From positions 186,001 to 250,000 of the forward strand of contig NZ_JBHSEF010000011.1 in NCBI RefSeq assembly GCF_042649045.1: a DNA stretch of 64,000 bases, in the 5' to 3' direction. Positions 42,780 to 51,412 of the stretch are shown here, piece after piece (position 1 is the stretch's first letter; each line of letters begins with the position of its first letter). This DNA comes from Chryseomicrobium palamuruense. GTDB taxonomy: Bacteria; Bacillota; Bacilli; Bacillales_A; Planococcaceae. The notes beneath the pieces were generated by a model that was not told the DNA's origin, did not search any database, and saw only the letters and a program-made list of their open reading frames with translations. A program made the position numbers and the translations under genes.

Positions 42780-44234
42780 ATGAGTAGCCTGAACGAATTA
42801 GCGAAGCGTACACATGGAGATGTTTATATAGGCGTAGTGGGTCCTGTTCGTGTGGGGAAATCTTCATTCATCAAGAAACTGATGGAGCATTTGGTATTGC
42901 CAACGATTGAAGATGAAATGGAACGGAAGCGCATGATTGATGAACTGCCACAAAGCTCTGCAGGAAATGAAATTATGACGACGGAACCTAAATTCGTTCC
43001 AGCTCAGGCGGCATCCATTTTCGTTCAAGGGTCTGAGCTCCAAATGAAGATTCGATTTGTGGATTGTGTGGGGTACATGATTGATTCAATCGGCAACCAT
43101 AATAAACTCATTCAAACACCTTGGCATCCAGAGCCCATCCCGTTCGAACAAGCAGCCAGACAAGGAACCGATAAAGTGATTCAAGACCACTCTACGGTAG
43201 GTATAGTGGTTTCAACTGACGGCACTGTAAATGGCTTGTCACGCGAACAAGTGCAAGGACCAGAAGAAGTAATTGTTCAGCAGTTGAAAGCAATTGGAAA
43301 ACCATTTCTACTGCTTATCAACTCCGAATCGCCTTATAGCCCTGCTACACAAGAGTTGATAGCAGAACTAGAATACCGTTATGAAATCCCTGTTGAAGCT
43401 GCATCTGTGCGTGATATGAATAAGAGTCGTTTAGATGAACTTGTGAAACGCTTGCTATTTGAATTCCCGATTGAAACGATTGAACTGGAAGCCCCGGAAT
43501 GGCTTCAGTACGATGAAGAAAATGACATGATGCGCTCAGTGCAACAAATACTTCATCATCGTGCAGATCATGTCCACAAATTACGTGACGTAGAAGCTAT
43601 CGTAGATGAAGTGAAATCGGTAGAATTTGTAGAAACTGCTCATCTAATCGATGTAGATCCAGCAAGTGGCTGTGCAATCATTCAGCTTCAACCTGAAGAG
43701 TCGCTATACGAAGCTGCGTGTAAAAAGTGGCTACCATATGAAGTCGAGACAAAAAGCGATTACTTGAAATTGCTGAGAGAGTTTTATCATGCAGGGAAAA
43801 CTTACAATAAATTTTCCCAGGGAATCACAGAGGCAATTGAAACAGGATATGGAATTGCGATGCCAACAGAAGAAGATTTTGTTCCATACCCGCCAGAACT
43901 AATTAGAGAAAATCAGTTTCACGGTGTTCGTCTAAGAGCCAAAGCCCCAGTAATTCATATGATTCGAGTGGATATGAATTCAGAGTTCGCTCCGCTTTTG
44001 GGTTCGGAATTTCATAGTCAACAATTGAAAAACGAACTGCAGGAGAACTTTGAAAATGATCTACAAGAACTGTGGCAGACCCAATTATTTGGCACAACGC
44101 TCATACATGTGTTGCAAGAAGGAATCAAGATGAAAACGTCAGGACTTGAAAGTCCAGTTAAAAATCGATTGATAAAAACTATTGAAAAAATTGTCAAACA
44201 AGAAGAAAAAGGTCTCGTGACATTTATTATCTAA
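42780..44234 (+). CDS. spoIVA: Stage IV sporulation protein A (coat morphogenetic ATPase)
   Basis: Self-assembling ATPase forming the basement layer of the spore coat around the forespore. 484 residues (B. subtilis 492). Walker A is VGPVRVGKSSFIKK; other family segments are IMTTEPKFVPAQAAS, RFVDCVGYM, TPWHPEPIPFEQAA and the C-terminal IRVDMNSEFAPLLGSE. The last residues are hydrophobic, as needed for SpoVM-dependent membrane anchoring. The Walker A Arg-Val-Gly-Lys-Ser is intact. Ribosome binding site GAAGGGAGA. Confidence 0.95.
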   Translation: MSSLNELAKRTHGDVYIGVVGPVRVGKSSFIKKLMEHLVLPTIEDEMERKRMIDELPQSSAGNEIMTTEPKFVPAQAASIFVQGSELQMKIRFVDCVGYMIDSIGNHNKLIQTPWHPEPIPFEQAARQGTDKVIQDHSTVGIVVSTDGTVNGLSREQVQGPEEVIVQQLKAIGKPFLLLINSESPYSPATQELIAELEYRYEIPVEAASVRDMNKSRLDELVKRLLFEFPIETIELEAPEWLQYDEENDMMRSVQQILHHRADHVHKLRDVEAIVDEVKSVEFVETAHLIDVDPASGCAIIQLQPEESLYEAACKKWLPYEVETKSDYLKLLREFYHAGKTYNKFSQGITEAIETGYGIAMPTEEDFVPYPPELIRENQFHGVRLRAKAPVIHMIRVDMNSEFAPLLGSEFHSQQLKNELQENFENDLQELWQTQLFGTTLIHVLQEGIKMKTSGLESPVKNRLIKTIEKIVKQEEKGLVTFII

Positions 44235-44266
44235 AGAAAAGCCGTGGTTAAGGCTTTTCTTTTTTG
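44235..44266 (+). terminator. Terminator after spoIVA
   Basis: AGAAAAGCC (44235-44243) and GGCTTTTCT (44252-44260) with a T run. The following 190 bases to hbs are AT-rich non-coding sequence with the hbs promoter region. Confidence 0.75.
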
Positions 44267-44385
44267 ATGTTATATAATAATATTATGGAAACTAATTGAT
44301 TTAATATTTTGTCAATGTATTCTTTAACAAATCATCGTTTTCCTGTAAAAATGCCGAAAACGTTGTAAAATCAACATTTTCACAG

Positions 44386-44412
44386 TTGCAACCCCATTTT
44401 CGTTGTGATACT
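44386..44412 (+). promoter_or_regulatory. Possible hbs promoter
   Basis: TTGCAA (44386-44391), then TGTGATACT carrying an extended TGn ahead of GATACT (44407-44412); the 15-base spacer is short, but the extended -10 may compensate. Confidence 0.4.
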
Positions 44413-44457
44413 CTACAAACAGATTGAATGTATCTTCCTTGAGAGGAGGTGAATGAT

Positions 44458-44730
44458 GTGAATAAAACAGAATTAGTAAACGCTGTAGCAGAATCGGCTT
44501 CTCTTTCTAAGAAAGATGCTTCTAAAGCAGTTGATGCTGTATTTGAATCCATCCAATCTGCTCTTGCAGAAGGAAACAAAGTTCAATTGATTGGTTTCGG
44601 TAACTTTGAAGTACGTGAACGTGCGGCTCGTAAAGGACGTAACCCACAAACTGGTAAAGAAATCGAAATTGCGGCTTCTAAAGTGCCAGCTTTCAAACCA
44701 GGTAAAGCACTTAAAGACGCGGTAAAATAA
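44458..44730 (+). CDS. hbs: DNA-binding protein HU (HBsu)
   Basis: Histone-like nucleoid protein. 90 residues starting MNKTELVNAVAESASLSKKD, with the DNA-contacting beta arm RERAARKGRNPQTGKEIEI and the C-terminal PAFKPGKALKDAV. The GTG at 44458 follows GAGGAGGTGA at good spacing; the GTG at 44449 lies inside that ribosome binding site and is rejected. The 222-base upstream gap and strong site fit a highly expressed gene. Confidence 0.96.
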   Translation: MNKTELVNAVAESASLSKKDASKAVDAVFESIQSALAEGNKVQLIGFGNFEVRERAARKGRNPQTGKEIEIAASKVPAFKPGKALKDAVK

Positions 44731-44740
44731 TGGTTTACAT

Positions 44741-44771
44741 AGGACAGTCCACTGCGGACTGTCCTTTTTTA
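44741..44771 (+). terminator. Terminator after hbs
   Basis: AGGACAGTCC (44741-44750) and GGACTGTCCT (44756-44765), a perfect 10-bp stem with a T run. Confidence 0.9.
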
Positions 44772-44892
44772 TATTTAGATGTGGAGCAGGCTCTATCAAA
44801 ACTTGATTTTGTCTGAAGTTGAGATATAGAATTTCCCCTTCCATGCCCCGTGTGATAAGATTCTAATGATGAATGATTGAGGGGGATTCTAC

Positions 44893-45462
44893 GTGACATC
44901 TGTAGATTTACATAAAATAGAAAAAGCAGTTACCATGATATTAGAAGCGGTTGGAGAAAATCCTGGACGTGAAGGTTTGATTGAAACACCAAAGCGTGTC
45001 GCTAAAATGTATTCAGAAATGTTTGAAGGTCTGCATCAAGATCCTAAAGAATATTTCAAAACCATCTTCCACGAAGACCATGAAGAGCTTGTACTTGTAA
45101 AAGATATTCCGTTTCACTCCATGTGTGAACATCATCTTGTCCCTTTCTACGGAAAAGCACATGTCGCTTACATTCCTCGTAACGGGGTAGTGACTGGACT
45201 CAGTAAATTAGCACGTGCTGTAGAGACGACTGCCCGCAGACCACAACTTCAAGAACGGATCACGTCGACCATAGCGGATAGTATCATGGAAATGTTAAAT
45301 CCCTATGGCGCATACGTAGTGATTGAGGCAGAACATATGTGTATGACAATGCGAGGAATTAAAAAGCCAGGAGCAAAGACAATTACGGCAGTTGCACGTG
45401 GCGTTTACGAAACAGACGATGTCAAACGAGCTGAAATTCACTCGTTCATACAAATGTCCTAA
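44893..45462 (+). CDS. folE: GTP cyclohydrolase I
   Basis: Converts GTP to 7,8-dihydroneopterin triphosphate, the first step of folate synthesis. 189 residues, GTG start. The zinc-binding Cys and His are in HSMCEHHLVPFYG and the later Cys in AEHMCMTMRGIKKPG. Called mtrA in B. subtilis, where it is cotranscribed with mtrB, the next gene here; a separate promoter element over the palindrome at 45492 suggests mtrB may also be expressed alone. Confidence 0.95.
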   Translation: MTSVDLHKIEKAVTMILEAVGENPGREGLIETPKRVAKMYSEMFEGLHQDPKEYFKTIFHEDHEELVLVKDIPFHSMCEHHLVPFYGKAHVAYIPRNGVVTGLSKLARAVETTARRPQLQERITSTIADSIMEMLNPYGAYVVIEAEHMCMTMRGIKKPGAKTITAVARGVYETDDVKRAEIHSFIQMS

Positions 45463-45488
45463 ATTACGTCTTACATATGTACATGGTA

Positions 45489-45510
45489 TGGTAAACTAAA
45501 CTTTAGTTTA
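45489..45510 (+). promoter_or_regulatory. Perfect 9-1-9 palindrome over an extended -10 element upstream of mtrB
   Basis: TGGTAAACT (45489-45497) reads as an extended -10. TAAACTAAA-C-TTTAGTTTA (45492-45510) is a perfect palindrome covering it and ending at the AAGGAGCGG ribosome binding site. It could be an operator or a weak 5' hairpin in the mRNA. Confidence 0.45.
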
Positions 45511-45523
45511 AGGAGCGGTCCAG

Positions 45524-45748
45524 ATGAATCCGAACGAATTTATCGTTATCAAAGCATTAGAAGATGGTGTCCATGTCATTGGACTGACAAGAGGAACCGA
45601 TACGAAGTTTCATCACTCGGAAAAATTAGACAGTGGAGAAGTCATGATTGCCCAATTTACTGATCATACCTCTGCAATGAAAATTCGTGGAAAAGCTGAA
45701 ATTCAAACAGCACATGGAACAATGACGAGTGACGCCAAATCAAAATAA
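45524..45748 (+). CDS. mtrB: Tryptophan RNA-binding attenuation protein TRAP
   Basis: 11-subunit ring protein that, with bound tryptophan, wraps GAG/UAG repeats in trp leader RNA. 74 residues. Tryptophan and RNA-contact segments are intact: VIKALEDGVHVIGLTRGTDTKFHHSEKL (split by strands) and MKIRGKAEIQ with the Lys-Ile-Arg that contacts RNA. Its usual target, the trpEDCFBA operon, is not at its expected place between aroH and hisC in this window. Confidence 0.95.
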   Translation: MNPNEFIVIKALEDGVHVIGLTRGTDTKFHHSEKLDSGEVMIAQFTDHTSAMKIRGKAEIQTAHGTMTSDAKSK

Positions 45749-45764
45749 TTGTGGGGCAGTAAAG

Positions 45765-46454
45765 ATGCATGAACTAGAAAAAATGATTCACGTATGGAGG
45801 GAAGAGATAGGGAGAGAAATTTATCATCCAACTCTTGTCGCTCATACGGGAAAACCAGAACTGAATAATCTACGAATGGTTTCTTTGTTTTTACCCCTCT
45901 TACAGCAACGGAATTCACAAAGAAATGTTGCGTATTATGCGACGGCGATCATTTATTTAGCGTTAGCAAGTCACGATCATGTCAATGTGTCTGGCACGCC
46001 AAGTAAAGAACAACAATTACGTGTCCTTGCAGGCGATTACTACAGCGGAAAGTATTATCAGCTGCTAGCCAAACATCAAGAAATTGATCTCATTTCCAAG
46101 TTGACAGAATCGATTCGCCTGATGACAGAAGCGAAGACGGTACTCTATGATCAAAAACCGTTATCTTCTCAGGGTAAAGAAGCTTCAGTCCGAATAATTG
46201 CGTCTGCTCCCACTCGTGCTCTCTTTCAGCATGTAGGAGAATTACGCTATATTGAACTAGCAACTGAGCTAAGTTATCTTGCCGCTCTTGTTGAAAACAA
46301 TGAATTCGAAGAGACGAAGTTAGTCGATGACTGTATTCATCAAATTGAAATGACGATTAGCACATTACATGAGTTCGATGCTGACTTGAAGGACTTTATT
46401 AAAGAACAGATCCATCAAGTAGTGAATTCGCAGATTTTGCAAGATAGAAGGTGA
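45765..46454 (+). CDS. hepS: Heptaprenyl diphosphate synthase component I
   Basis: Regulatory small subunit of the heterodimeric enzyme that makes the C35 side chain of menaquinone-7. 229 residues from ATG 45765; weak GGGG upstream. Family segment LAGDYYSGKYYQLLA is characteristic of HepS (GerCA). No DDxxD catalytic motif, as expected for this subunit. Forms the hepS-menG-hepT cluster with the next two genes. Confidence 0.85.
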   Translation: MHELEKMIHVWREEIGREIYHPTLVAHTGKPELNNLRMVSLFLPLLQQRNSQRNVAYYATAIIYLALASHDHVNVSGTPSKEQQLRVLAGDYYSGKYYQLLAKHQEIDLISKLTESIRLMTEAKTVLYDQKPLSSQGKEASVRIIASAPTRALFQHVGELRYIELATELSYLAALVENNEFEETKLVDDCIHQIEMTISTLHEFDADLKDFIKEQIHQVVNSQILQDRR

Positions 46455-46459
46455 ACCAC

Positions 46460-47155
46460 ATGGTAAAAACAAAAGAACAACGCGTTCATGAAGTATTTGA
46501 AAAAATCTCATCGAATTATGATTCTATGAACTCCGTTATCAGCTTTCAGCAACATAAAAAATGGCGAGAAGATACGATGCGTGCAATGGCTGTTAAGCCA
46601 GGTTCAAAAGCATTAGATGTATGCTGTGGAACAGCTGACTGGACCTTAGCTCTTGCAAAAGAGACAGGACCAGAAGGACATGTAGTAGGGCTTGATTTCA
46701 GTGAAAACATGCTGTCTGTAGGTCGTGAAAAGACAGCAACCACACCTACCATCGAATTGATTCACGGCAATGCTATGGAATTACCTTTTGAAGATAATAC
46801 ATTTGATTATGTGACCATCGGATTTGGATTGCGTAATGTTCCAGATTATAAACAAGTGCTGAGTGAAATGCACCGAGTTGTAAAGCCCGGTGGAATGGTT
46901 GTTTGTTTAGAAACATCTCAACCGGATTCCATGTTTTTCAATACGTTCTTCCGTATGTATTTCCGGTTCATTATGCCGATTTTTGGCAAATTGTTTGCGA
47001 AGAGTTACGATGAATATTCTTGGCTACAAGAATCACAAAAAGACTTTCCTGATCGAAAGCAGTTGACTGCCCTTTTTGAAGATGTAGGACTTAAAAATGT
47101 AACGAGTAAACCTTATAGCGGTGGTGCAGCTGCACGTCATATTGGCTATAAGTAG
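46460..47155 (+). CDS. menG: Demethylmenaquinone methyltransferase
   Basis: SAM-dependent C-methylation of demethylmenaquinone, the last step of menaquinone synthesis. 231 residues. The SAM-binding motif is ALDVCCGTADWTLALA, with GLDFSENML, GFGLRNVPDY and HRVVKPGGM typical of UbiE/MenG. ATG 46460 follows AAGGTGA. Placed between the two subunits of heptaprenyl diphosphate synthase. Also called menH or ubiE. Confidence 0.95.
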   Translation: MVKTKEQRVHEVFEKISSNYDSMNSVISFQQHKKWREDTMRAMAVKPGSKALDVCCGTADWTLALAKETGPEGHVVGLDFSENMLSVGREKTATTPTIELIHGNAMELPFEDNTFDYVTIGFGLRNVPDYKQVLSEMHRVVKPGGMVVCLETSQPDSMFFNTFFRMYFRFIMPIFGKLFAKSYDEYSWLQESQKDFPDRKQLTALFEDVGLKNVTSKPYSGGAAARHIGYK

Positions 47156-47171
47156 TTAGGAATGGTATTCA

Positions 47172-48146
47172 GTGGACAAGTTGAAGTTAAAGGCATTATA
47201 TGCTGATTTAAAACCAGAACTAGATATTGTAGAAACAGAGCTTGCACAAGTCGTTCTTTCTGATTCTGCTCTTTTAACTGATGCCGCGTTGCATTTGTTG
47301 CAAGCAGGTGGAAAACGAATCCGCCCTGTCTTTGTGTTACTCTCTGCGAAGTTTGGCGACTTTACGATTGAACGTATTAAACATGTGGCAGTCCCTGTTG
47401 AATTGATTCATATGGCTTCACTTGTACACGACGATGTGATTGATGATGCGGACACTCGTCGTGGAAGACCGACAGTTAAAGCGGAGTGGAACAATCGCAT
47501 GGCGATGTATGCAGGAGACTTTCTCTTCTCCAAGGCCATCGCCTCGTTATCTCATATCGATAATAGCTACGCTCATGAACTCTTATCAGACACGATGGTA
47601 GAGCTCTGTTTAGGTGAAATCGAACAAGTAGAAGATAAACGCTCCTATGATTTATCGGTAAAGGATTATCTCAAACGAATTCGCCGGAAAACAGCCTTAC
47701 TAATTAGCGTTTCCTGTGAGCTCGGTGCTTTGGCAGCCTCTGTCCCCGATAAACAGCGTGTTCATCTAAGAAATTTCGGATATTATGTAGGCATGTCTTT
47801 TCAAATTGTTGATGATATCCTAGATATCGTTTCTACAGATGAATCATTAGGAAAACCGGCGGGTAGCGATTTGTTGCTAGGCAATATTACATTACCTGTT
47901 GTATTGGCGCGAGAAGAACCTGGGGTCTGTCGACTCATAGAAAAAGTTCGTTTAGGCGACACATCCGAAAGTACACGTAAAGAATTACTTCAGGAGCTTC
48001 GTTCCTCAGAGGGACTCGCAAAAGCGAAGCGAATCAGTAATTTGTATTTAGAAAAAGCGATGGAAGAACTAAAAAGCCTTCCGAAATCGAGTGCTAAACG
48101 GTCTTTACAAAACATCGCATTATTCATGAGTAAACGGAAATTTTAA
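47172..48146 (+). CDS. hepT: Heptaprenyl diphosphate synthase component II
   Basis: Catalytic prenyltransferase subunit. 324 residues, GTG start. First Asp-rich motif LVHDDVIDDADTRRGRPT and second QIVDDILDIVS bind Mg-diphosphate; GGKRIRP near the N-terminus binds isopentenyl diphosphate. Works with HepS upstream to supply the menaquinone tail that serves the qcrABC complex at 57462. Confidence 0.95.
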   Translation: MDKLKLKALYADLKPELDIVETELAQVVLSDSALLTDAALHLLQAGGKRIRPVFVLLSAKFGDFTIERIKHVAVPVELIHMASLVHDDVIDDADTRRGRPTVKAEWNNRMAMYAGDFLFSKAIASLSHIDNSYAHELLSDTMVELCLGEIEQVEDKRSYDLSVKDYLKRIRRKTALLISVSCELGALAASVPDKQRVHLRNFGYYVGMSFQIVDDILDIVSTDESLGKPAGSDLLLGNITLPVVLAREEPGVCRLIEKVRLGDTSESTRKELLQELRSSEGLAKAKRISNLYLEKAMEELKSLPKSSAKRSLQNIALFMSKRKF

Positions 48147-48175
48147 TTGAAGTTTATAAGCGACAATGGTACGAT
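48147..48175 (+). promoter_or_regulatory. Predicted SigA promoter of ndk
   Basis: TTGAAG (48147-48152), 17 bases, TACGAT (48170-48175), directly after the hepT stop. Confidence 0.55.
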
Positions 48176-48215
48176 TTAAAACGTGTGAAACTTGATTTTT
48201 TAAGGAGCGACAAAA

Positions 48216-48662
48216 ATGGAAAAAACATTTTTAATGGTAAAACCTGATGGCGTACAACGCAACTTGATCGGTGAGATCGTTGGCCGTTTCGAAAACAAAG
48301 GATTCCAACTTGTAGGTGCAAAATTAATGCAGATCCCTACTGAACTAGCAGAGCAACACTACGGTGAGCACAAAGAGCGTCCATTCTTTGGTGAGCTTGT
48401 TGACTTCATCACTTCCGGCCCAGTATTTGCAATGGTTTGGGAAGGCGAAAATGTCATCTCAACAGCACGTCTTATGATGGGTGCGACAAATCCGAAAGAT
48501 TCAGCTCCAGGAACAGTGCGTGGTGATTTCGCTGTAACCGTTGGAAAAAACATCATTCATGGTTCAGATTCTCCTGAGTCTGCAGAACGTGAAATCGGTC
48601 TTTTCTTCAACCAAGAAGAATTAGTATCGTACTCAAAGTCTTCAAACGACTGGATTAACTAA
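48216..48662 (+). CDS. ndk: Nucleoside diphosphate kinase
   Basis: Balances nucleoside triphosphate pools by a phosphohistidine mechanism. 148 residues. The N-terminal EKTFLMVKPDGVQRN is diagnostic, and the catalytic His is in NIIHGSDSPESAEREI. Ribosome binding site AAGGAGCGAC. Its codon choice (few distinct, preferred codons) fits high expression. Confidence 0.96.
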   Translation: MEKTFLMVKPDGVQRNLIGEIVGRFENKGFQLVGAKLMQIPTELAEQHYGEHKERPFFGELVDFITSGPVFAMVWEGENVISTARLMMGATNPKDSAPGTVRGDFAVTVGKNIIHGSDSPESAEREIGLFFNQEELVSYSKSSNDWIN

Positions 48663-48670
48663 TCCACTTA

Positions 48671-48698
48671 AAAGGCATCCATAAGGGTGTCTTTTTTT
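48671..48698 (+). terminator. Terminator after ndk
   Basis: AAAGGCATCC (48671-48680) and GGGTGTCTTT (48685-48694) with two wobble pairs and a T run. Confidence 0.75.
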
Positions 48699-48740
48699 GT
48701 TTTTTTCAACGTTTTAGCATTTCGAAAGGATACCATTATG

Positions 48741-48749
48741 TGTTATAGT
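48741..48749 (+). promoter_or_regulatory. Extended -10 promoter of the aro operon
   Basis: TGTTATAGT, an extended TGn plus TATAGT (48744-48749); the -35 region (TTCGAA, 48721-48726, spacing 17) is weak. The leader would be about 35 bases. Confidence 0.45.
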
Positions 48750-48790
48750 GAGAAACATATACTTTAGCGAGTTGAAGGGAGAAAGTGATT

Positions 48791-49972
48791 TTGCGTTACT
48801 TAACTGCTGGAGAGTCTCATGGCCCTCAATTAACAACAATTATCGAAGGAATTCCTTCCCAATTATCGATATCTACTGAAAAACTGAATGATTCTCTACG
48901 GAGACGACAGGGTGGACACGGGCGAGGCAGACGCATGCAAATTGAAAAAGATTTGATTGCAATCACCTCAGGTGTTCGTCATGGAAAGAGTCTTGGTTCA
49001 CCGATCTGTTTACAGGTCACGAATGATGATTGGACACATTGGACCCATATAATGGGAAGCGAGCCTCTTGAAGAAGGCATGACTGAGGAGGATATTAAAC
49101 GAAAAATTTCCAGACCTCGTCCAGGTCATGCAGATTTAGTAGGGGGCATTAAATATCAACACAGAGATTTACGTAATGTACTGGAACGATCATCCGCGCG
49201 TGAAACGACAGTAAGAGTTGCAGCCGGATCCATCGCTAAACAGCTCCTTGAGCAACTTGATATCCATGTTGTGGGCTATGTCACGACAATTGGGGGCATT
49301 CATGCAGACCGGTCGATTCCGGAAATTTTAACAGCTCAAGAAATTGCTGACAGAGCAAATGACAGTGCGGTTTATTGTTTAGACGAAGAAGCCTCGGGAG
49401 AAATGGTAACTGCAATTGATGCTGCTAAAAAAGCTGGTGATACCATTGGTGGTGTAGTGGAAGTACGTGTCACAGGATTACCACCAGGAGTAGGAAGCTA
49501 TGTACACTATGATCGAAAGCTAGATGCACGCTTAGCATTTGCGATGATGAGCATTAATGCTTTTAAAGGTGTTGAACTCGGATTAGGATTTGAAATGGCG
49601 AACCTTCCAGGAAGTCAAGTCCATGATCAAATTCGGTATTCCGAATCAGAAGGGTATACGCGGGAAACCAATCGCCTCGGTGGAACAGAAGGGGGCATGT
49701 CGACAGGTATGCCGATTGTTGTTCGAGGTGTAATGAAACCTATACCTACCTTATATAAACCACTTGAGAGCGTTGATATTGAAACAAAAGAAGTGTTTAA
49801 AGCGAGTATCGAGCGTTCAGATGCCTGTGCAGTTCCAGCTGCTTCCGTAGTAGCTGAACATGTCATTGCGTGGGAAGTAGCACAAGTTTTACTTGATACG
49901 TTTCCAGCCGATCATTTACAACAATTGAAGGAATCGGTCGAAGCAAGGCGAACAGAAGCAAAGGAGTTTTAA
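48791..49972 (+). CDS. aroF: Chorismate synthase
   Basis: FMN-dependent conversion of EPSP to chorismate. 393 residues from TTG 48791, which gives the family N-terminus MRYLTAGESHGPQLT and lies 9-10 bases after AGGGAG; GTG 48785 is too close. Conserved RRQGGHGRGRRMQIEKD, RPRPGHADL and RSSARETTVRVAAGS. First gene of an aroF-aroB-aroH-hisC-tyrA-aroE run. The same gene is aroC in E. coli naming. Confidence 0.95.
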   Translation: MRYLTAGESHGPQLTTIIEGIPSQLSISTEKLNDSLRRRQGGHGRGRRMQIEKDLIAITSGVRHGKSLGSPICLQVTNDDWTHWTHIMGSEPLEEGMTEEDIKRKISRPRPGHADLVGGIKYQHRDLRNVLERSSARETTVRVAAGSIAKQLLEQLDIHVVGYVTTIGGIHADRSIPEILTAQEIADRANDSAVYCLDEEASGEMVTAIDAAKKAGDTIGGVVEVRVTGLPPGVGSYVHYDRKLDARLAFAMMSINAFKGVELGLGFEMANLPGSQVHDQIRYSESEGYTRETNRLGGTEGGMSTGMPIVVRGVMKPIPTLYKPLESVDIETKEVFKASIERSDACAVPAASVVAEHVIAWEVAQVLLDTFPADHLQQLKESVEARRTEAKEF

Positions 49973-49973
49973 A

Positions 49974-51041
49974 ATGGAGCTTATCATTTCGACAGATTCT
50001 GCGACATATCCTGTCTTTCTAGCGAACGGAGCCACTTCTCAACTAAATTCACTTGTCAGTGATCGGTACGATTCCATATTTGTGTTTGCGGACGAAACCG
50101 TTTGGCATCATCACGCGGACTACTTTAATCAGCACGCAGCGTTTGATTATCAAGTCTTTGTTCTTCCTTCTGGTGAAGAGTCGAAAAGCTTCATTGTCTA
50201 CGAACAAGCCCTCACTTTTTTACTCGAGAATCAAGCATCTCGAAAGTCGGTTATCCTTGCGATGGGTGGAGGGGCTGTCGGGGATTTAACTGGGTTTGTG
50301 GCAGCCAGCTACATGCGGGGAATTTCGTTTATTCAGCTTCCGACGACCATTTTAGCACACGATAGTGCGGTGGGAGGGAAGACAGGGATTAACCATCCAC
50401 TAGGAAAAAATATGGTGGGAGCATTTCATCACCCACAGGCCGTTGTGTTCGATACAAACTATTTGTTGACCCTTCCCACGAGTGAAGTGCGATCTGGATT
50501 TTCGGAATTGTTGAAACATGCGTTGCTTTCTGATGCTAATTGGGTAGAGGAGTTACTATTAAAAGATTCACTTGACGACCTTCTTCTACTAAACTGGGAA
50601 TTAGAACTTGCGAAGGGGATTTCTGTGAAGGCAACTATTGTGCAGAAGGACGAGTTTGAACGACATGAACGAAAGTTTTTAAACTTGGGTCATACATATG
50701 GGCATGCAATTGAAGGAGTTGTCGGATTTGGAAGGATCAAACACGGCGAAGCCATTGCACTGGGTCTCGTGGTTTCACTACTTCTTAGTAATCAAAGAAA
50801 ACTAGCAAAAGTGTGGACAAAGAAATTATGTAACTATGGATATCCAACGGAATTTTTATTCGCCACTCCATTCTCGCAGTTACTTTCCTATATAAAAAAA
50901 GATAAAAAGAATCAACACGGGGAGCTCCATTTTGTAGTATTGCCTGAAATTGGTCAACCCGAGCTTACTATTGTTACGGAGCAAGAAGTGGAGAAAGCGC
51001 ATACGCTTTTGCTTGCTTTGATAAAGGAGGAAACGGCATGA
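49974..51041 (+). CDS. aroB: 3-dehydroquinate synthase
   Basis: Second shikimate-pathway step, NAD- and zinc-dependent. 355 residues. NAD-binding AMGGGAVGDLTGFVAASYMRG, conserved TTILAHDSAVGGKTGIN and LGKNMVGAFHHP, and zinc-binding His in LNLGHTYGHAIE and IKHGEAIALG. One base after the aroF stop; overlaps aroH by 4 bases. Confidence 0.95.
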   Translation: MELIISTDSATYPVFLANGATSQLNSLVSDRYDSIFVFADETVWHHHADYFNQHAAFDYQVFVLPSGEESKSFIVYEQALTFLLENQASRKSVILAMGGGAVGDLTGFVAASYMRGISFIQLPTTILAHDSAVGGKTGINHPLGKNMVGAFHHPQAVVFDTNYLLTLPTSEVRSGFSELLKHALLSDANWVEELLLKDSLDDLLLLNWELELAKGISVKATIVQKDEFERHERKFLNLGHTYGHAIEGVVGFGRIKHGEAIALGLVVSLLLSNQRKLAKVWTKKLCNYGYPTEFLFATPFSQLLSYIKKDKKNQHGELHFVVLPEIGQPELTIVTEQEVEKAHTLLLALIKEETA

Positions 51042-51403
51042 TAAGAGGTATACGCGGAGCAACGACCATCACAGTCGACAACGCAGAAGCGGTATTCACT
51101 GCGACGCAACAGCTCGCAATAGAAATGGCCCTTCAAAATGACATCGCTCCAGATGACGTGGCTTCGGTGATCATCTCGACAACACCGGATATAACGTCTT
51201 CCTTTCCTGCTAAAGCGGTACGCATGTTAGATGGATGGAATTATGTACCTGTGATGTGCACGCATGAGATGAACGTTTCAGAGAGTCTCCCTAAATGTAT
51301 TCGCATCATGATGCATGTCAACACCGATGTCAATCAACAGGATGTCGTTCATATCTATTTGAATGATGCAGTCACGCTTCGCCCAGACTTAGTGAAGAAA
51401 TGA
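51038..51403 (+). CDS. aroH: Chorismate mutase (AroH type)
   Basis: Monofunctional trimeric mutase converting chorismate to prephenate. 121 residues beginning MIRGIRGATTITVDNAE, with catalytic Arg in the first segment and Glu/Arg in the middle (VPVMCTHEMNVSESLPKCIR). Homologous to B. subtilis AroH. There is no trp gene after it: hisC starts 9 bases later. Confidence 0.95.
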   Translation: MIRGIRGATTITVDNAEAVFTATQQLAIEMALQNDIAPDDVASVIISTTPDITSSFPAKAVRMLDGWNYVPVMCTHEMNVSESLPKCIRIMMHVNTDVNQQDVVHIYLNDAVTLRPDLVKK

Positions 51404-51412
51404 GGACTTGGT

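Noticed and set aside
48741..48790. GAG/TAG triplets (TAGTGAG, TAGCGAG, GGGAG) in the aroF leader as a TRAP target
   Set aside because: Too few triplets lie after the likely start, with spacing of 1 rather than 2-3 bases; one is simply the Shine-Dalgarno.
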